Positions 16,522 through 24,512 of a stretch of DNA of 27,073 nucleotides are shown here, one piece after another (position 1 is the first letter of the stretch; the number at the start of each line of letters is the position of its first letter). Source of the stretch: SIG710 sp045596925 (GTDB taxonomy: Bacteria; Bacillota; Clostridia; Oscillospirales; CAG-272); contig JAZODH010000057.1 of the NCBI GenBank assembly GCA_045596925.1, positions 1-27,073 on the forward strand. Reading direction: 5' to 3'. The translations under genes were made by a program, and so were the position numbers. The notes under the pieces were generated by a model that did no database searches, had not been told where the DNA came from, and saw only the letters and a list, made by a program, of their open reading frames with translations.

Positions 16522-17571
16522 ATGAAATTTGCCGTAGGATTCCAGCTATATGAAGACGGCGAGGAGCTGTTTTCCTCTATCGTGGCCGACTATCGTGATC
16601 ACATATCCGAAGTGTTTTTCCCCTGGCTGGATATCCCCACAGGACGGGCGGGCATCGCCACTATCCACGGGCACACGGACTGGACGGCTCAGGCGCGCCT
16701 GGAGGAGGAGCTTTGCAAGATCAAATCAATGGGCATAAAGCTCGACCTGCTTCTTAACAGCAACTGCTACGGTGAATACTCCATGTCCGAGAAGCTGGCA
16801 AATACGGTGATTTCGGTAATAGAGCACCTGGAGATCGCGGTGGACGGCGTTGACATTATTACGACCGCTTCACTTGCGGTCGCCCACACCGTGAAAAGGC
16901 ATTTTCCGCACATTGAGATACGCGCCTCGGTGAACATGAGGATCGGAACGGTCAAGGGCATGCAATACGTATCCCACTTGTTCGACTCCTTCCACGTTCA
17001 AAGGGAATTGAACCGTAACCTTAACCACTTGAAAAAACTCAAGGCTTGGGCTGACGCAAACGGCAAGAAGCTGATACTTCTTGCCAACAGCGGATGCTTT
17101 GCAAATTGCTCGGGTCAGACATTTCACGACAACCTGGTCTCCCATGAAGCACAGGTCTGTGAGGTGAATAACATAAAGAGCTTCAGCCCTTACGTCTGCT
17201 GGCACGCGCTGAAAGATCAAAATAATTGGATAATGCTTTTGCAAAACACGTGGATCCGCCCCGAGGATCTACATAATTATGAGGAACTGTTCGACATGGT
17301 CAAACTCGCCACCCGAACCCACGCCCTGCCGGGGCTTGTCATAGGTGCGTACGCACGCGGCTATCACTACGGCAACACACTCGACCTCTTTGAGCCCGGA
17401 TTCGGTCCTGCGATCTCACCATGCATAATAGATAATCAAGCCTTCCCCGTGGATTGGTTTGAAAGGACCTCTACCTGCAAAAAGCAATGCCACGAGTGCA
17501 GTTACTGCGAATCGGTGCTTCAAAAAGTGCTGGTGAGAACAAACGGGCTGAAAGGAGTAAACGATGATTGA
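16522..17571 (+). CDS. Cysteine-rich U32-like TIM-barrel protein, putative Fe-S enzyme
   Basis: A 349-residue soluble protein with alternating beta/alpha pattern resembling the U32 peptidase-like family, whose better known members (UbiU/UbiV, RlhA, TrhP) are Fe-S proteins that act in oxygen-independent hydroxylations or RNA modification. An NSGCFANCSG motif gives Cys192 and Cys196; with Cys213 and Cys226 they could bind a cluster, similar in spacing to U32 proteins. A second C-terminal group, CxxxCxxCxxC, uses Cys319, 323, 326 and 329, which I do not recall as a U32 standard. The start at 16522 follows GAAAGGAG. It lies 13 bases after the QueG-like gene and overlaps the AraC gene by 8 bases, suggesting a shared process. 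Family assignment is tentative and the substrate unknown. Confidence 0.55.
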   Translation: MKFAVGFQLYEDGEELFSSIVADYRDHISEVFFPWLDIPTGRAGIATIHGHTDWTAQARLEEELCKIKSMGIKLDLLLNSNCYGEYSMSEKLANTVISVIEHLEIAVDGVDIITTASLAVAHTVKRHFPHIEIRASVNMRIGTVKGMQYVSHLFDSFHVQRELNRNLNHLKKLKAWADANGKKLILLANSGCFANCSGQTFHDNLVSHEAQVCEVNNIKSFSPYVCWHALKDQNNWIMLLQNTWIRPEDLHNYEELFDMVKLATRTHALPGLVIGAYARGYHYGNTLDLFEPGFGPAISPCIIDNQAFPVDWFERTSTCKKQCHECSYCESVLQKVLVRTNGLKGVNDD

Positions 17572-18388
17572 GCAATTTTTTCCCACTATTGCGATGCAAG
17601 ATCTCTGTGTCAGCCATTTGAACGTCCATTCCGGCGTCAGATGCGCGGGCACCACGGTCAGCCGAAAGGTAGGACGCCCTTCACACGGGCTTTTGCTCGT
17701 GGAAAAAGGCAGGGCCAGATTTTCACGGACAGAAAAAAAGGATCTGACAGGCATGGCAGGGGACGTTCTGCTTATACCCCGTGAAAGCATCTACACCTTG
17801 CGTTACACAGAGAAGGAAAACTCCTTTATACTGCTGAATTTCCAACTGTTCACCCCCTCGGGCGAGACGGTAACCCTATCAGATGACGTATTTCTTTTTT
17901 CACACGCGAGTGAAGATCTCAAGATAAAAGAGCTATTCAAAAAGGTTCAGCTTTGCGCCGCCGGCGAAAATGCTTCGGGTATGTTTAAGAAAAAGGCTTA
18001 TTTTTTCAGCCTCCTTTCCGAGCTGTTTTCTTGCGACAGGCTTTTGACACAGGCGCCCCTGAAGCCAAAATTTGCAAATATCACCCCCGGAGTCAAAATG
18101 TTGCATGAGCATTACACAGAGGATATTCCTATATCTCAGCTGGCTCAGGCATGCAATATAAGCACAAGCTCATTCCGTGAGCTTTTTTCCGAGCAATACG
18201 GACTTCCACCCGTAAAATACCGCACACGTCTTCGCATAAATCATGCTCGAGCTTTGATCACACAGGGAAACTGCACAGTTGCAGAGGCGGCATACGCATC
18301 GGGATTTGCCAACTTGGGATATTTTTGCCGTTGCTACAAAAAAGAAACGGGAGAACTACCAAGTCAGACGCGCTCAATAGATTTTTAA
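17564..18388 (+). CDS. AraC-family transcriptional regulator
   Basis: A 274-residue protein with an N-terminal cupin-like sensing domain (about 15-110, including a GLLLVEKGRARF strand pair and a GDVLLIPRES motif typical of AraC sensor domains) and a C-terminal pair of helix-turn-helix motifs (about 175-270). The first HTH is around ISQLAQACNISTSSFRELFSEQYG and the second around TVAEAAYASGFANLGYFCRCYKKETG, which matches the AraC/XylS signature. Its ATG at 17564 overlaps the stop of the U32-like gene by 8 bases, with AAAGGAG at 17551-17557, so it is translated from the same transcript. It probably controls its own operon in response to a small ligand, possibly through the dyad near 15365-15393; that link is inference. 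Confidence 0.93.
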   Translation: MIEQFFPTIAMQDLCVSHLNVHSGVRCAGTTVSRKVGRPSHGLLLVEKGRARFSRTEKKDLTGMAGDVLLIPRESIYTLRYTEKENSFILLNFQLFTPSGETVTLSDDVFLFSHASEDLKIKELFKKVQLCAAGENASGMFKKKAYFFSLLSELFSCDRLLTQAPLKPKFANITPGVKMLHEHYTEDIPISQLAQACNISTSSFRELFSEQYGLPPVKYRTRLRINHARALITQGNCTVAEAAYASGFANLGYFCRCYKKETGELPSQTRSIDF

Positions 18389-18395
18389 CAAAGAT

Positions 18396-18437
18396 AAAAC
18401 GCACCGCCAAGGACACAAAGCCTTGGCTGTGCGTTTT
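18396..18437. terminator. Terminator after the AraC gene, facing the minus-strand small-gene operon
   Basis: A long interrupted stem, AAAACGCAC then GCCAAGG pairing with CCTTGGC then GTGCGTTTT, with one C-T mismatch and an 8-base loop. It is followed by TTGTTTTT on the plus side. The minus side continues with TTTTATCTTT, so it can also end the convergent operon whose stop is at 18443. Confidence 0.85.
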
Positions 18438-18442
18438 GTTTT

Positions 18443-18925
18443 TCACCCCAACACCAGCAGTAAAATAAGTAATATCACCGTATCGCCTGCGTCCTCACAG
18501 CCCGAAAGTAGCAGTATGAGCGCAATAAGCATTATAGTGTCGTCTCCAAGCGATCCCAGAGAGGTCAAAAGGGACGGTCGCTTCTCGGGACGCACCGGAA
18601 GCGCGCTTTCCTCGGTATCCTCGGACACCCTTTCCTCGATCTTCTCGGGCCCCCATTCCTTGGCCCTCTCGGACGACCATTCCTCGGTCCTCTCGGGTGC
18701 CCTTTCCTCCCTCTCATCTCGGGGCGGCAGGGAGACCTTCACCTTTGGCAGGTCGCCGGGAGAGTAGAGACGCGTACCGGCCTCGTGCGAGTAGGTCACA
18801 GGCGGCTTTGTCGGCGACGGCTGGATCTTTGCGCCCTCGCTCTCACGAGGTCTTGAAAAGGCCACTCCGCTATACTGACGAGGCACGGTGAAGGGCGTGT
18901 TTTTATTATAGCTTCGACTATACAT
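18443..18925 (-). CDS. Hypothetical protein with charged 8-residue repeats and hydrophobic C-terminus
   Basis: A 160-residue protein of unknown function and the last gene of a three-gene minus-strand operon, 12 bases after its neighbour; GGAGGGGGG precedes the ATG. The N-terminal half is basic and rich in Pro, Ser and Tyr, probably disordered. Residues 76-107 form four 8-residue repeats approximating xxERxxEW. After a short linker come two hydrophobic stretches, about 130-140 (MLIALILLL) and 149-160 (TVILLILLLVL), separated by SGCEDAGD, ending the protein. Each is short for a membrane helix; together they resemble a terminal hairpin. I recall similar DD-hydrophobic-hydrophobic C-termini in small conserved clostridial proteins, but cannot name the family. 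No signal peptide is visible. Confidence 0.7.
   Translation of the reverse strand: MYSRSYNKNTPFTVPRQYSGVAFSRPRESEGAKIQPSPTKPPVTYSHEAGTRLYSPGDLPKVKVSLPPRDEREERAPERTEEWSSERAKEWGPEKIEERVSEDTEESALPVRPEKRPSLLTSLGSLGDDTIMLIALILLLSGCEDAGDTVILLILLLVLG
18605..18700 (-). repeat. Four degenerate 24-base tandem repeats inside the hypothetical gene
   Basis: The stretch encodes residues 76-107 as consecutive 8-residue units, for example APERTEEW and SSERAKEW, followed by GPEKIEER and a more divergent VSEDTEES. On the plus strand this appears as recurring TCCTCGG and CTCTCGG blocks. Confidence 0.6.
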
Positions 18926-18937
18926 CTGTCCCCCTCC

Positions 18938-19345
18938 TTAAAGTCCTTTCAGAACGTCCCCTACCGACCACAGCCGCAGGATCGTTTCCGCCGTCTCACG
19001 CCGGGCAGAACTCAGATAAGGACAAAGTGCGCGTAAAAGTGCAGTCTTTTTCGGGTCGCCCATAAGTGCGCTCAGATTCAGCTTCCCTGCTCCGCCACCG
19101 AGCGACCCGCCCGACTGTCCGAGAGCCGACAGGACCTGTGGCAATTTATCAAGAAGTCCGTCGGGAATTTTGCCGCCCGTGGACGTCGACTTGAGCTCGG
19201 GCGAGCCCTGCTCGGTCTCAGGTGATTCCCTTGCCTGAACAGGGGATTCCATGCCGATGGCATCGGCAATTTTTGTGATCAGCTCAGGATTTGACTGCAA
19301 AGCTGCCAAAGCCTCCTCAATAGGCGATCTCTTCTCCTCGCTCAA
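18938..19345 (-). CDS. Hypothetical protein, middle gene of three-gene operon
   Basis: A 135-residue protein of unknown function. It begins with TTG at 19345, overlapping the stop of the upstream gene by 4 bases (TTGA), with AGGAGG about seven bases before it; no ATG lies in a better position. The N-terminal 30 residues look helical (IEEALAALQSNPELITKIADAIG). Residues 32-60 are Ser/Glu/Gly-rich. A helical segment LLDKLPQVLSALGQ and a Gly-rich stretch follow. The C-terminal 35 residues (ALLRALCPYLSSARRETAETILRLWSVGDVLKGL) resemble a conserved ALxPYLSxxRR helix pair that I recall from uncharacterised clostridial proteins. No signal peptide or membrane segment is seen. The tight spacing implies joint function with its two neighbours. 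Confidence 0.7.
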   Translation of the reverse strand: MSEEKRSPIEEALAALQSNPELITKIADAIGMESPVQARESPETEQGSPELKSTSTGGKIPDGLLDKLPQVLSALGQSGGSLGGGAGKLNLSALMGDPKKTALLRALCPYLSSARRETAETILRLWSVGDVLKGL

Positions 19346-19572
19346 ATCTCCCCCTCCTTTTTCCTGCTTTGTGCGAACTGCTCCGCCACCTTTTCAAGCT
19401 CGTGGTCGGAAGCCCCGGACAGAGCCGATCTCACCGACGCAATGTCGTCGGGAGAAATGTTCAGGGTCGAAAGATCAAGCCCCGAATCTGCCGCCAGCCG
19501 TTCCATCACCGCCTTCAGCCGACTGTCACTCATAGAAAGAAGCTTGTTGAGCGCATTTCTGTCAAGAATCAT
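19342..19572 (-). CDS. Small hypothetical protein, first gene of three-gene operon
   Basis: A 76-residue, charged, probably all-helical protein starting at ATG 19572, with GAGG about nine bases upstream. It has an LNKLLSMSDSRLKAVMERLAADSG helix, a short turn, the segment LSTLNISPDDIASVRSALSGAS, and a charged C-terminal helix rich in Glu, Lys and Gln. No cysteine, signal peptide or membrane segment is present. The LSxxDLxxK-like beginning recalls small conserved proteins seen near sporulation or housekeeping genes in Clostridia, but I cannot assign a function. It overlaps the next gene by 4 bases. A CATAAAAT sequence about 60 bases upstream (minus strand, near 19626-19633) could be a -10 region; no convincing -35 was found. 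Confidence 0.7.
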   Translation of the reverse strand: MILDRNALNKLLSMSDSRLKAVMERLAADSGLDLSTLNISPDDIASVRSALSGASDHELEKVAEQFAQSRKKEGEI

Positions 19573-19693
19573 AATAAAATCCTCGCCCTCAAGTGGGGCT
19601 TACCTTTCAATTAACTTCTACCTCCATTTTATGCATTCTCTGCCTCATGTGATACATAAAAACTCACGCTGAATTTTTGTCTAATATGCCGTA

Positions 19694-19722
19694 TTGACAG
19701 GTTTTTTAGCGTATGGTAAAAT
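19694..19722 (+). promoter_or_regulatory. Sigma-A promoter of the lipoprotein pair
   Basis: TTGACA (19694-19699) and TAAAAT (19717-19722) are spaced by 17 bases, 35 bases before the ATG at 19758. AGGAG lies at 19747-19751. This is a strong vegetative promoter for both lipoprotein genes. The remaining sequence between 19573 and 19690 holds no gene. Confidence 0.8.
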
Positions 19723-19757
19723 GTTTTTAACATTTTTTCGGTAAATAGGAGAAAAAA

Positions 19758-22124
19758 ATGAAGAAGAACACCCGCAGAGTTCTGCTTTGCCTGGTTTTGA
19801 CGGCTTTAGTGACGGTTTTCCTTTTCGCCTGCGAAAAAAATCCCGCAAGCGCTCCCTACGATAGCGACAGCAAGAGCAACGGAACACTTGACGTTGTTCC
19901 CCCCGACAACAAGGGCGACGACGGACATGAAACGGGCGACACGTCCCCCGACCACACAGACGGGACAACACCTCCCGACGACGGCAAATCCCCCTACGAG
20001 GGGCTTTCAAGGGAGGAATTTTACGCACAAAAACAGTTGATTATCTACCGTGAGCTCCCCGACGGGATCATCAGAAACTTTGACTACAAGGTGACCGTCA
20101 CCCAGGGAGACAAGACCGCACAAATTCCCGTTTACAATCACGCAATGGAATACGACGCCGAGGACCGCTCTATCGGCGGCGACCTTTACCGCCGTTTCTC
20201 ACAGTTTGCATTTTCGGGCGAGCAGGTGAGGATCGATATTAAGGTCAACCGCGATTTTGAATACTATTCGGTGATCCCCTCCGCAAAGAACTTTGAAACC
20301 TCCTTCCGTGACGGCGTGATCTCGGTATACCTGGACGAGCCTGACTATTTCGGCATCCGTCTGGACGACGATGACAACTCGATAATTTCCGTCTTTGCCG
20401 ACCTGCCCGAATATCCTGAGGACATCCCTTCAAAGAACGGTGACAACGTCCTGTACGTTGACGATTGGTACGAGACCGACACGGGTCTTCTTATAATTGG
20501 AGAGGAAAACACCACCGTTTACATAGCCCCCGGAGCGGTCCTCAACGCCCGCGTCAAACTCACAGGTGCAAATTCCTCTGTCATCGGTCGAGGAATAATT
20601 CTCGACCCTTTCACGGATTTTTACAACTACGATATTCTCATCGAAGCCCCGCTTTCAAAGGACACCAAGCTCTGCACGCTGGCAGGCGAAGGCAGCCTAT
20701 ATGACGGCCCTGTCATCGTGGATGCCCGCGGGTTCAATCTGATCACCTCCTCAAAGAATATCACCGTCAGAAACTATAAGGCACTCTCCACCATGATGTG
20801 CTCTGACGGAATTACGGCAAGCTCAGCCGACAGCACCTTTGAGCATTGCTGGATCTATTGCGGCGACAACGCCCTGGTCATCAGCGGTGCAAGAAACCAG
20901 ACCTACAGCGACATTACCATCGGCACCACCTGCGCGGCTGTCTTCCCACAGCTCAGCACGGTCAACGTCAGCCTTGAAGGAATTTATATCTTCCGCACCA
21001 ACGACGGCGTTATCAACAACCGCTACAACAGCGGTGCAAAGGAGAGAGATATCTCTCTTACCATCAAAAATCTCGACTGTATGGACTGCATAAACGTCCC
21101 CCGCTTCTATCAGGGCGGAAATATGGGTACGCTTGAAAAGACTATCCGCTTCGACGGCGTTTCCCTGCCCACCCTTTCGGGCGTTACCGACCCCCACGCA
21201 AGCAAAACAAAGACGGACAAGGGCTTCCTGGTCCAGTTCACCAACCCCAACAACATCTTTACGGAAAATTACACCCTGAATCTGCACAACGTGTACGTTG
21301 ACGGCAAGCCCGTGACGAGCGCGGAACAGGCAAGCCTGTCGGGCACGGAATACAAAAACACACTGAACTTCACAAACGACGGAAAGTACACCCCTGTCGA
21401 ACGCACGATCTACGAGGTGGGATACACGGCTCAAGGAAAGGTTTATATCGGCAGCTTCCTGCAAAGCTTTGAAAAGGATATTTTGCAGGACGGCGACGAT
21501 TTCCTGCTCCCCGCAGAAGAGATCGCCCGGATGCTCCGCTGTGACAAGACCTTTGAGACGGTCGATAAAAACAGTGTCGCATATGTAAACGCAAAGGATC
21601 TGACCACCGCGGGTGCCGCCGCGAGTGCCGATATAAAGAACGGCACCCTTTATCTCGTACCCGTTTACTCCGGGGAAAATCTTATAGGCCCCGACCATAT
21701 CGAAAACAGCCGGATAACCGAAAATCCCAGTTACCAGGTCGACATGGTGATCGAGGGCGAGGACGGAGATTACACTTACAGCTTCTACAGCAACAAAGCG
21801 GAAGGCTATTATTCCTCCGGCTTCAATATTATGTTTGCCGAGGAGATAAAGAAATACGGCGCGGGTGAATATGAATTTTCTTTCAGACTGAGGGCTTCCT
21901 CGTCCGTTCCGCTGCTCTGCACCTGGAGATACGATACGCCCGTCAGCTATACAAAGCAAGCGACATCGGTCACAGCCTCCTCAACCTGGAAGGATGTCTC
22001 GATCACTCTTAAGGTGACCGAGGAAATGCTTGAAAGCGAGCTTTTTGCCTTTTCGGTCAAAGGAACGGGAACGGCATTTGATTACTTCGCCGTGAAGGAC
22101 CTTGAACTTGCCAAAAAACAATGA
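19758..22124 (+). CDS. Beta-helix glycoside hydrolase-like lipoprotein, paralogue 1
   Basis: A 788-residue lipoprotein: a basic N-terminus and hydrophobic core end in the lipobox LFAC with lipid-attachment Cys25. Residues 26-85 are an Asp/Pro/Thr-rich linker. From about 94 comes a beta-sandwich (YSVIPSAKNF, YLDEPDYFGIRLDDDDNS), then a right-handed beta-helix (about 215-550), a stalk-like domain with VYIGSF at about 552-640, and a CBM4/9/22-like sandwich from about 655. The likely active site has Asp350 in SDGI and Asp370 in GDN, with Asn371 where GH28 enzymes carry a third Asp. The resemblance is to GH49/GH28 polysaccharide hydrolases; the substrate is unknown. It is 19 bases before a close paralogue, and both match residues 1016-1756 of the large minus-strand protein. 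It is probably anchored outside the cytoplasmic membrane. Confidence 0.85.
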   Translation: MKKNTRRVLLCLVLTALVTVFLFACEKNPASAPYDSDSKSNGTLDVVPPDNKGDDGHETGDTSPDHTDGTTPPDDGKSPYEGLSREEFYAQKQLIIYRELPDGIIRNFDYKVTVTQGDKTAQIPVYNHAMEYDAEDRSIGGDLYRRFSQFAFSGEQVRIDIKVNRDFEYYSVIPSAKNFETSFRDGVISVYLDEPDYFGIRLDDDDNSIISVFADLPEYPEDIPSKNGDNVLYVDDWYETDTGLLIIGEENTTVYIAPGAVLNARVKLTGANSSVIGRGIILDPFTDFYNYDILIEAPLSKDTKLCTLAGEGSLYDGPVIVDARGFNLITSSKNITVRNYKALSTMMCSDGITASSADSTFEHCWIYCGDNALVISGARNQTYSDITIGTTCAAVFPQLSTVNVSLEGIYIFRTNDGVINNRYNSGAKERDISLTIKNLDCMDCINVPRFYQGGNMGTLEKTIRFDGVSLPTLSGVTDPHASKTKTDKGFLVQFTNPNNIFTENYTLNLHNVYVDGKPVTSAEQASLSGTEYKNTLNFTNDGKYTPVERTIYEVGYTAQGKVYIGSFLQSFEKDILQDGDDFLLPAEEIARMLRCDKTFETVDKNSVAYVNAKDLTTAGAAASADIKNGTLYLVPVYSGENLIGPDHIENSRITENPSYQVDMVIEGEDGDYTYSFYSNKAEGYYSSGFNIMFAEEIKKYGAGEYEFSFRLRASSSVPLLCTWRYDTPVSYTKQATSVTASSTWKDVSITLKVTEEMLESELFAFSVKGTGTAFDYFAVKDLELAKKQ

Positions 22125-22143
22125 ATTTTACGGAGGATAGCGA

Positions 22144-24456
22144 ATGAAAAACACAACAATAAAGGTACTGCTTTGCCTTGTTTTATCAGCAATCACAGCA
22201 CTTTCTCTTTTCGCCTGCGGAAAGCAGGAGAAGGATCCCCCTGCCAATATCGACGTTAACGGGGACGGGACGACCGAGAGCACACCCGACACCTCAAAGC
22301 CTATTGATACCGACCCTGCAAACCCGGGCGGCCAAGAAGACGACCTTCCCTCAAAAGAGGAATTTTACGCGCAGGAGCAGCTTGTGATCTATCCCGAGCT
22401 GCCGGAGCAGATACACAGGAACTACGATTACAAGGTGACGGTCACCCAAGGCACGCAGACTCACGCTATTCCCGTCTACAACCACACCATGGAATACGAG
22501 GTCTCAGACCGCTCGGTCGGCGGCGACCTTTACAGACGCTTTTCCCAGTTTGCCTTTTCGGGCAAGCAGGTGAGAATCGACATCAAGGTCAATCGGGATT
22601 TCGAGTATTATTCGGTGCTCCCATCCGCAAAGAATTTCAAAACGGAATATAACGGCGGCACCATCTCGGTATACCTTGACGAACCCGATTACTTCGGGAT
22701 CCGTCTTGATGACGATGATAATTCCATTCTGTCAGTATTTGCCGACCTGCCTGAGTATCCCGGGGACATTCCCGCAAAGAACGACCCCAACACCATTTGG
22801 ATAGAGGGCTGGCACGACGTAGACGGCGGAATCCTCTACTCAACAGAGGAAAACACCCACCTTTACATCGCTCCCGGCGCAGTTCTGAACGGCCGAATAG
22901 ACATGCGCGGCGCCAAGTCCAAGATCACCGGGCGCGGAATTATCCTTGACGCATTCGAAAACATCTACAAGCTCGACATTCGCGTCGGCGGCACCGAAAC
23001 CCACGGCATCATGCTCTGCCAGCTCTACTCGGACGGCGGCGTATTTGACGGCCCTATTCTCATGGACGCGCGCTGCTTTAACCTGATGACCGGCTCGAAC
23101 GTCACGGTCAGAAACTACAAAGCGCTCTCCTCCATGATGACCACCGACGGCATTACCGCAGGCGGCAAAAATTCCACCTTTGAGCACTGCTGGATCTACT
23201 GCGGCGATAACGCCATCGTTTCAAGCGGCGCCGAAAACCACGTCTATCGCGACATTGCACTTGGTACCACCTGCGCGGCGCTCTTCCCCCAGAACGATTC
23301 TGTAAACCTCTTTTTTGAAGACATTTACGTGTTCCGCTCCAACGACGGCATCATCAATAACCGCTACAACGGCGGCGCAAAGGAAAGACAGGTCGAGATA
23401 AGCTATAAAAACCTGGACTGCGTGGACTGCCTGAACGTCAACCGCTTCTTCCAGGGCGGAAACATGGGAACGCTGAAAAAGACGATTCTCTTTGACGGCC
23501 TTTCCCTGCCTCACATGACGGGCGTTACCAACCCCCACAAGAACAACTTCACCGGATACGTCGATCTTCTGGTGCAGTTCACCAACGCAAACGATATCTT
23601 TACCGACAATTACCACCTGACCTTCAACAACCTCTACATCGGCGGTGAGGTCATAATCGACGTAAATCAGGTAACAATCGACGGCGATTATAATAACACT
23701 CTGACCTTTACAAACGACGGAACGTACACCCCCGTTGAGCGTATCATCCACCAAGTCGACCACAAAGGTATAAACCGCGTTTACATCGGCTCCTACCTCC
23801 TGGGACTTGAAAACGAGATCTTGGTAGAAGACGACCTTGCCTTCCTTCTTCCCACAGAAGAAATTCTTTCACACCTTCGCTCCGAAAAACAGCCCGAGAC
23901 GGTAGATCGCGGCATACCCTACTCCTCACCCGAGGCGCTTTTGGAAGCGGGTGCTATTGAGAATTTCGAGATCAAGGACGGCAACCTTTACCTGACCCCC
24001 GTTTACAACGGCGAAAACCTGCTCTTGCCCGACGACGGCGTGCTTCCGCAGATCTGCGAGGCCGCTGCCTATAAGGTAGACATGGTCACCGAGGACAACG
24101 ACGGCGATTACGTTTACTACCTCTACGATCTGCGTAACTACTACACCGGCGGATTTTCTATCATGTTCACCGAGGAGATAAGAAAATACGGCGCAGGAAA
24201 ATATGAATTCACGTTCCGCGCAAGAGGCGCGACCTCGGGCGGACTTGACGCATCGTGGAAATACGACACATTTTATAATTACACAAAAAAAGCCAACGGC
24301 CTGTCAATTTCCACCGGCTGGAAGGATTACACCATCACTCTGACGGTAGACGAGACGATGCTTGAGACTTGCGAAATGTTCGCAGTTTCGATCATCGGCC
24401 AAGGAAGCCCCATGGAGTATTTTGCAGTAAAAGAGCTTGAGCTCGTAAAGAAATAA
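22144..24456 (+). CDS. Beta-helix glycoside hydrolase-like lipoprotein, paralogue 2
   Basis: A 770-residue lipoprotein with lipobox LFAC and Cys25, followed by a Pro/Thr/Asp linker to about residue 70. The architecture copies the upstream gene: beta-sandwich from about 79, beta-helix to about 530, stalk-like domain 536-620 and C-terminal CBM-like sandwich from about 638. The motif pair is Asp335 (TDGI) and Asp355 (GDN), followed by Asn356. Long blocks agree with paralogue 1 (for example RYNxGAKER and GGNMGTL), while linkers and the C-terminal domain diverge, suggesting an old tandem duplication with possible substrate divergence. GGAGG at 22132-22136 precedes ATG 22144, 19 bases after the first gene's stop, so both share the 19694 promoter. 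A long terminator follows immediately. Confidence 0.85.
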   Translation: MKNTTIKVLLCLVLSAITALSLFACGKQEKDPPANIDVNGDGTTESTPDTSKPIDTDPANPGGQEDDLPSKEEFYAQEQLVIYPELPEQIHRNYDYKVTVTQGTQTHAIPVYNHTMEYEVSDRSVGGDLYRRFSQFAFSGKQVRIDIKVNRDFEYYSVLPSAKNFKTEYNGGTISVYLDEPDYFGIRLDDDDNSILSVFADLPEYPGDIPAKNDPNTIWIEGWHDVDGGILYSTEENTHLYIAPGAVLNGRIDMRGAKSKITGRGIILDAFENIYKLDIRVGGTETHGIMLCQLYSDGGVFDGPILMDARCFNLMTGSNVTVRNYKALSSMMTTDGITAGGKNSTFEHCWIYCGDNAIVSSGAENHVYRDIALGTTCAALFPQNDSVNLFFEDIYVFRSNDGIINNRYNGGAKERQVEISYKNLDCVDCLNVNRFFQGGNMGTLKKTILFDGLSLPHMTGVTNPHKNNFTGYVDLLVQFTNANDIFTDNYHLTFNNLYIGGEVIIDVNQVTIDGDYNNTLTFTNDGTYTPVERIIHQVDHKGINRVYIGSYLLGLENEILVEDDLAFLLPTEEILSHLRSEKQPETVDRGIPYSSPEALLEAGAIENFEIKDGNLYLTPVYNGENLLLPDDGVLPQICEAAAYKVDMVTEDNDGDYVYYLYDLRNYYTGGFSIMFTEEIRKYGAGKYEFTFRARGATSGGLDASWKYDTFYNYTKKANGLSISTGWKDYTITLTVDETMLETCEMFAVSIIGQGSPMEYFAVKELELVKK

Positions 24457-24500
24457 TAAAACAGATATCCCCGCCCTTGTGGGCGGGGATATCTGTTTTA
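24457..24500. terminator. Bidirectional terminator with a perfect 20-bp stem
   Basis: A perfect 20-bp stem (24457-24476 with 24481-24500) with a TTGT loop starts on the base after the lipoprotein stop. The core is ATCCCCGCCC/GGGCGGGGAT, flanked by A/T-rich arms. TTTT follows on the plus side and the mirror sequence gives a U-rich tail on the minus side, so it ends both the lipoprotein operon and the convergent GH5 operon. Confidence 0.93.
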
Positions 24501-24512
24501 TTTTGCTTTATC

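Noticed and set aside
18423..18767. 114-codon plus-strand Ser-rich frame
   Set aside because: Antisense to the charged repeat gene; the Ser/Leu richness comes from reading its repeat in reverse.
20823..21959. 378-codon minus-strand frame opposite the first beta-helix lipoprotein
   Set aside because: A similar frame appears antisense to the paralogue (23221-23763) and the large protein, as expected from codon bias of the homologous coding strand rather than a separate gene.
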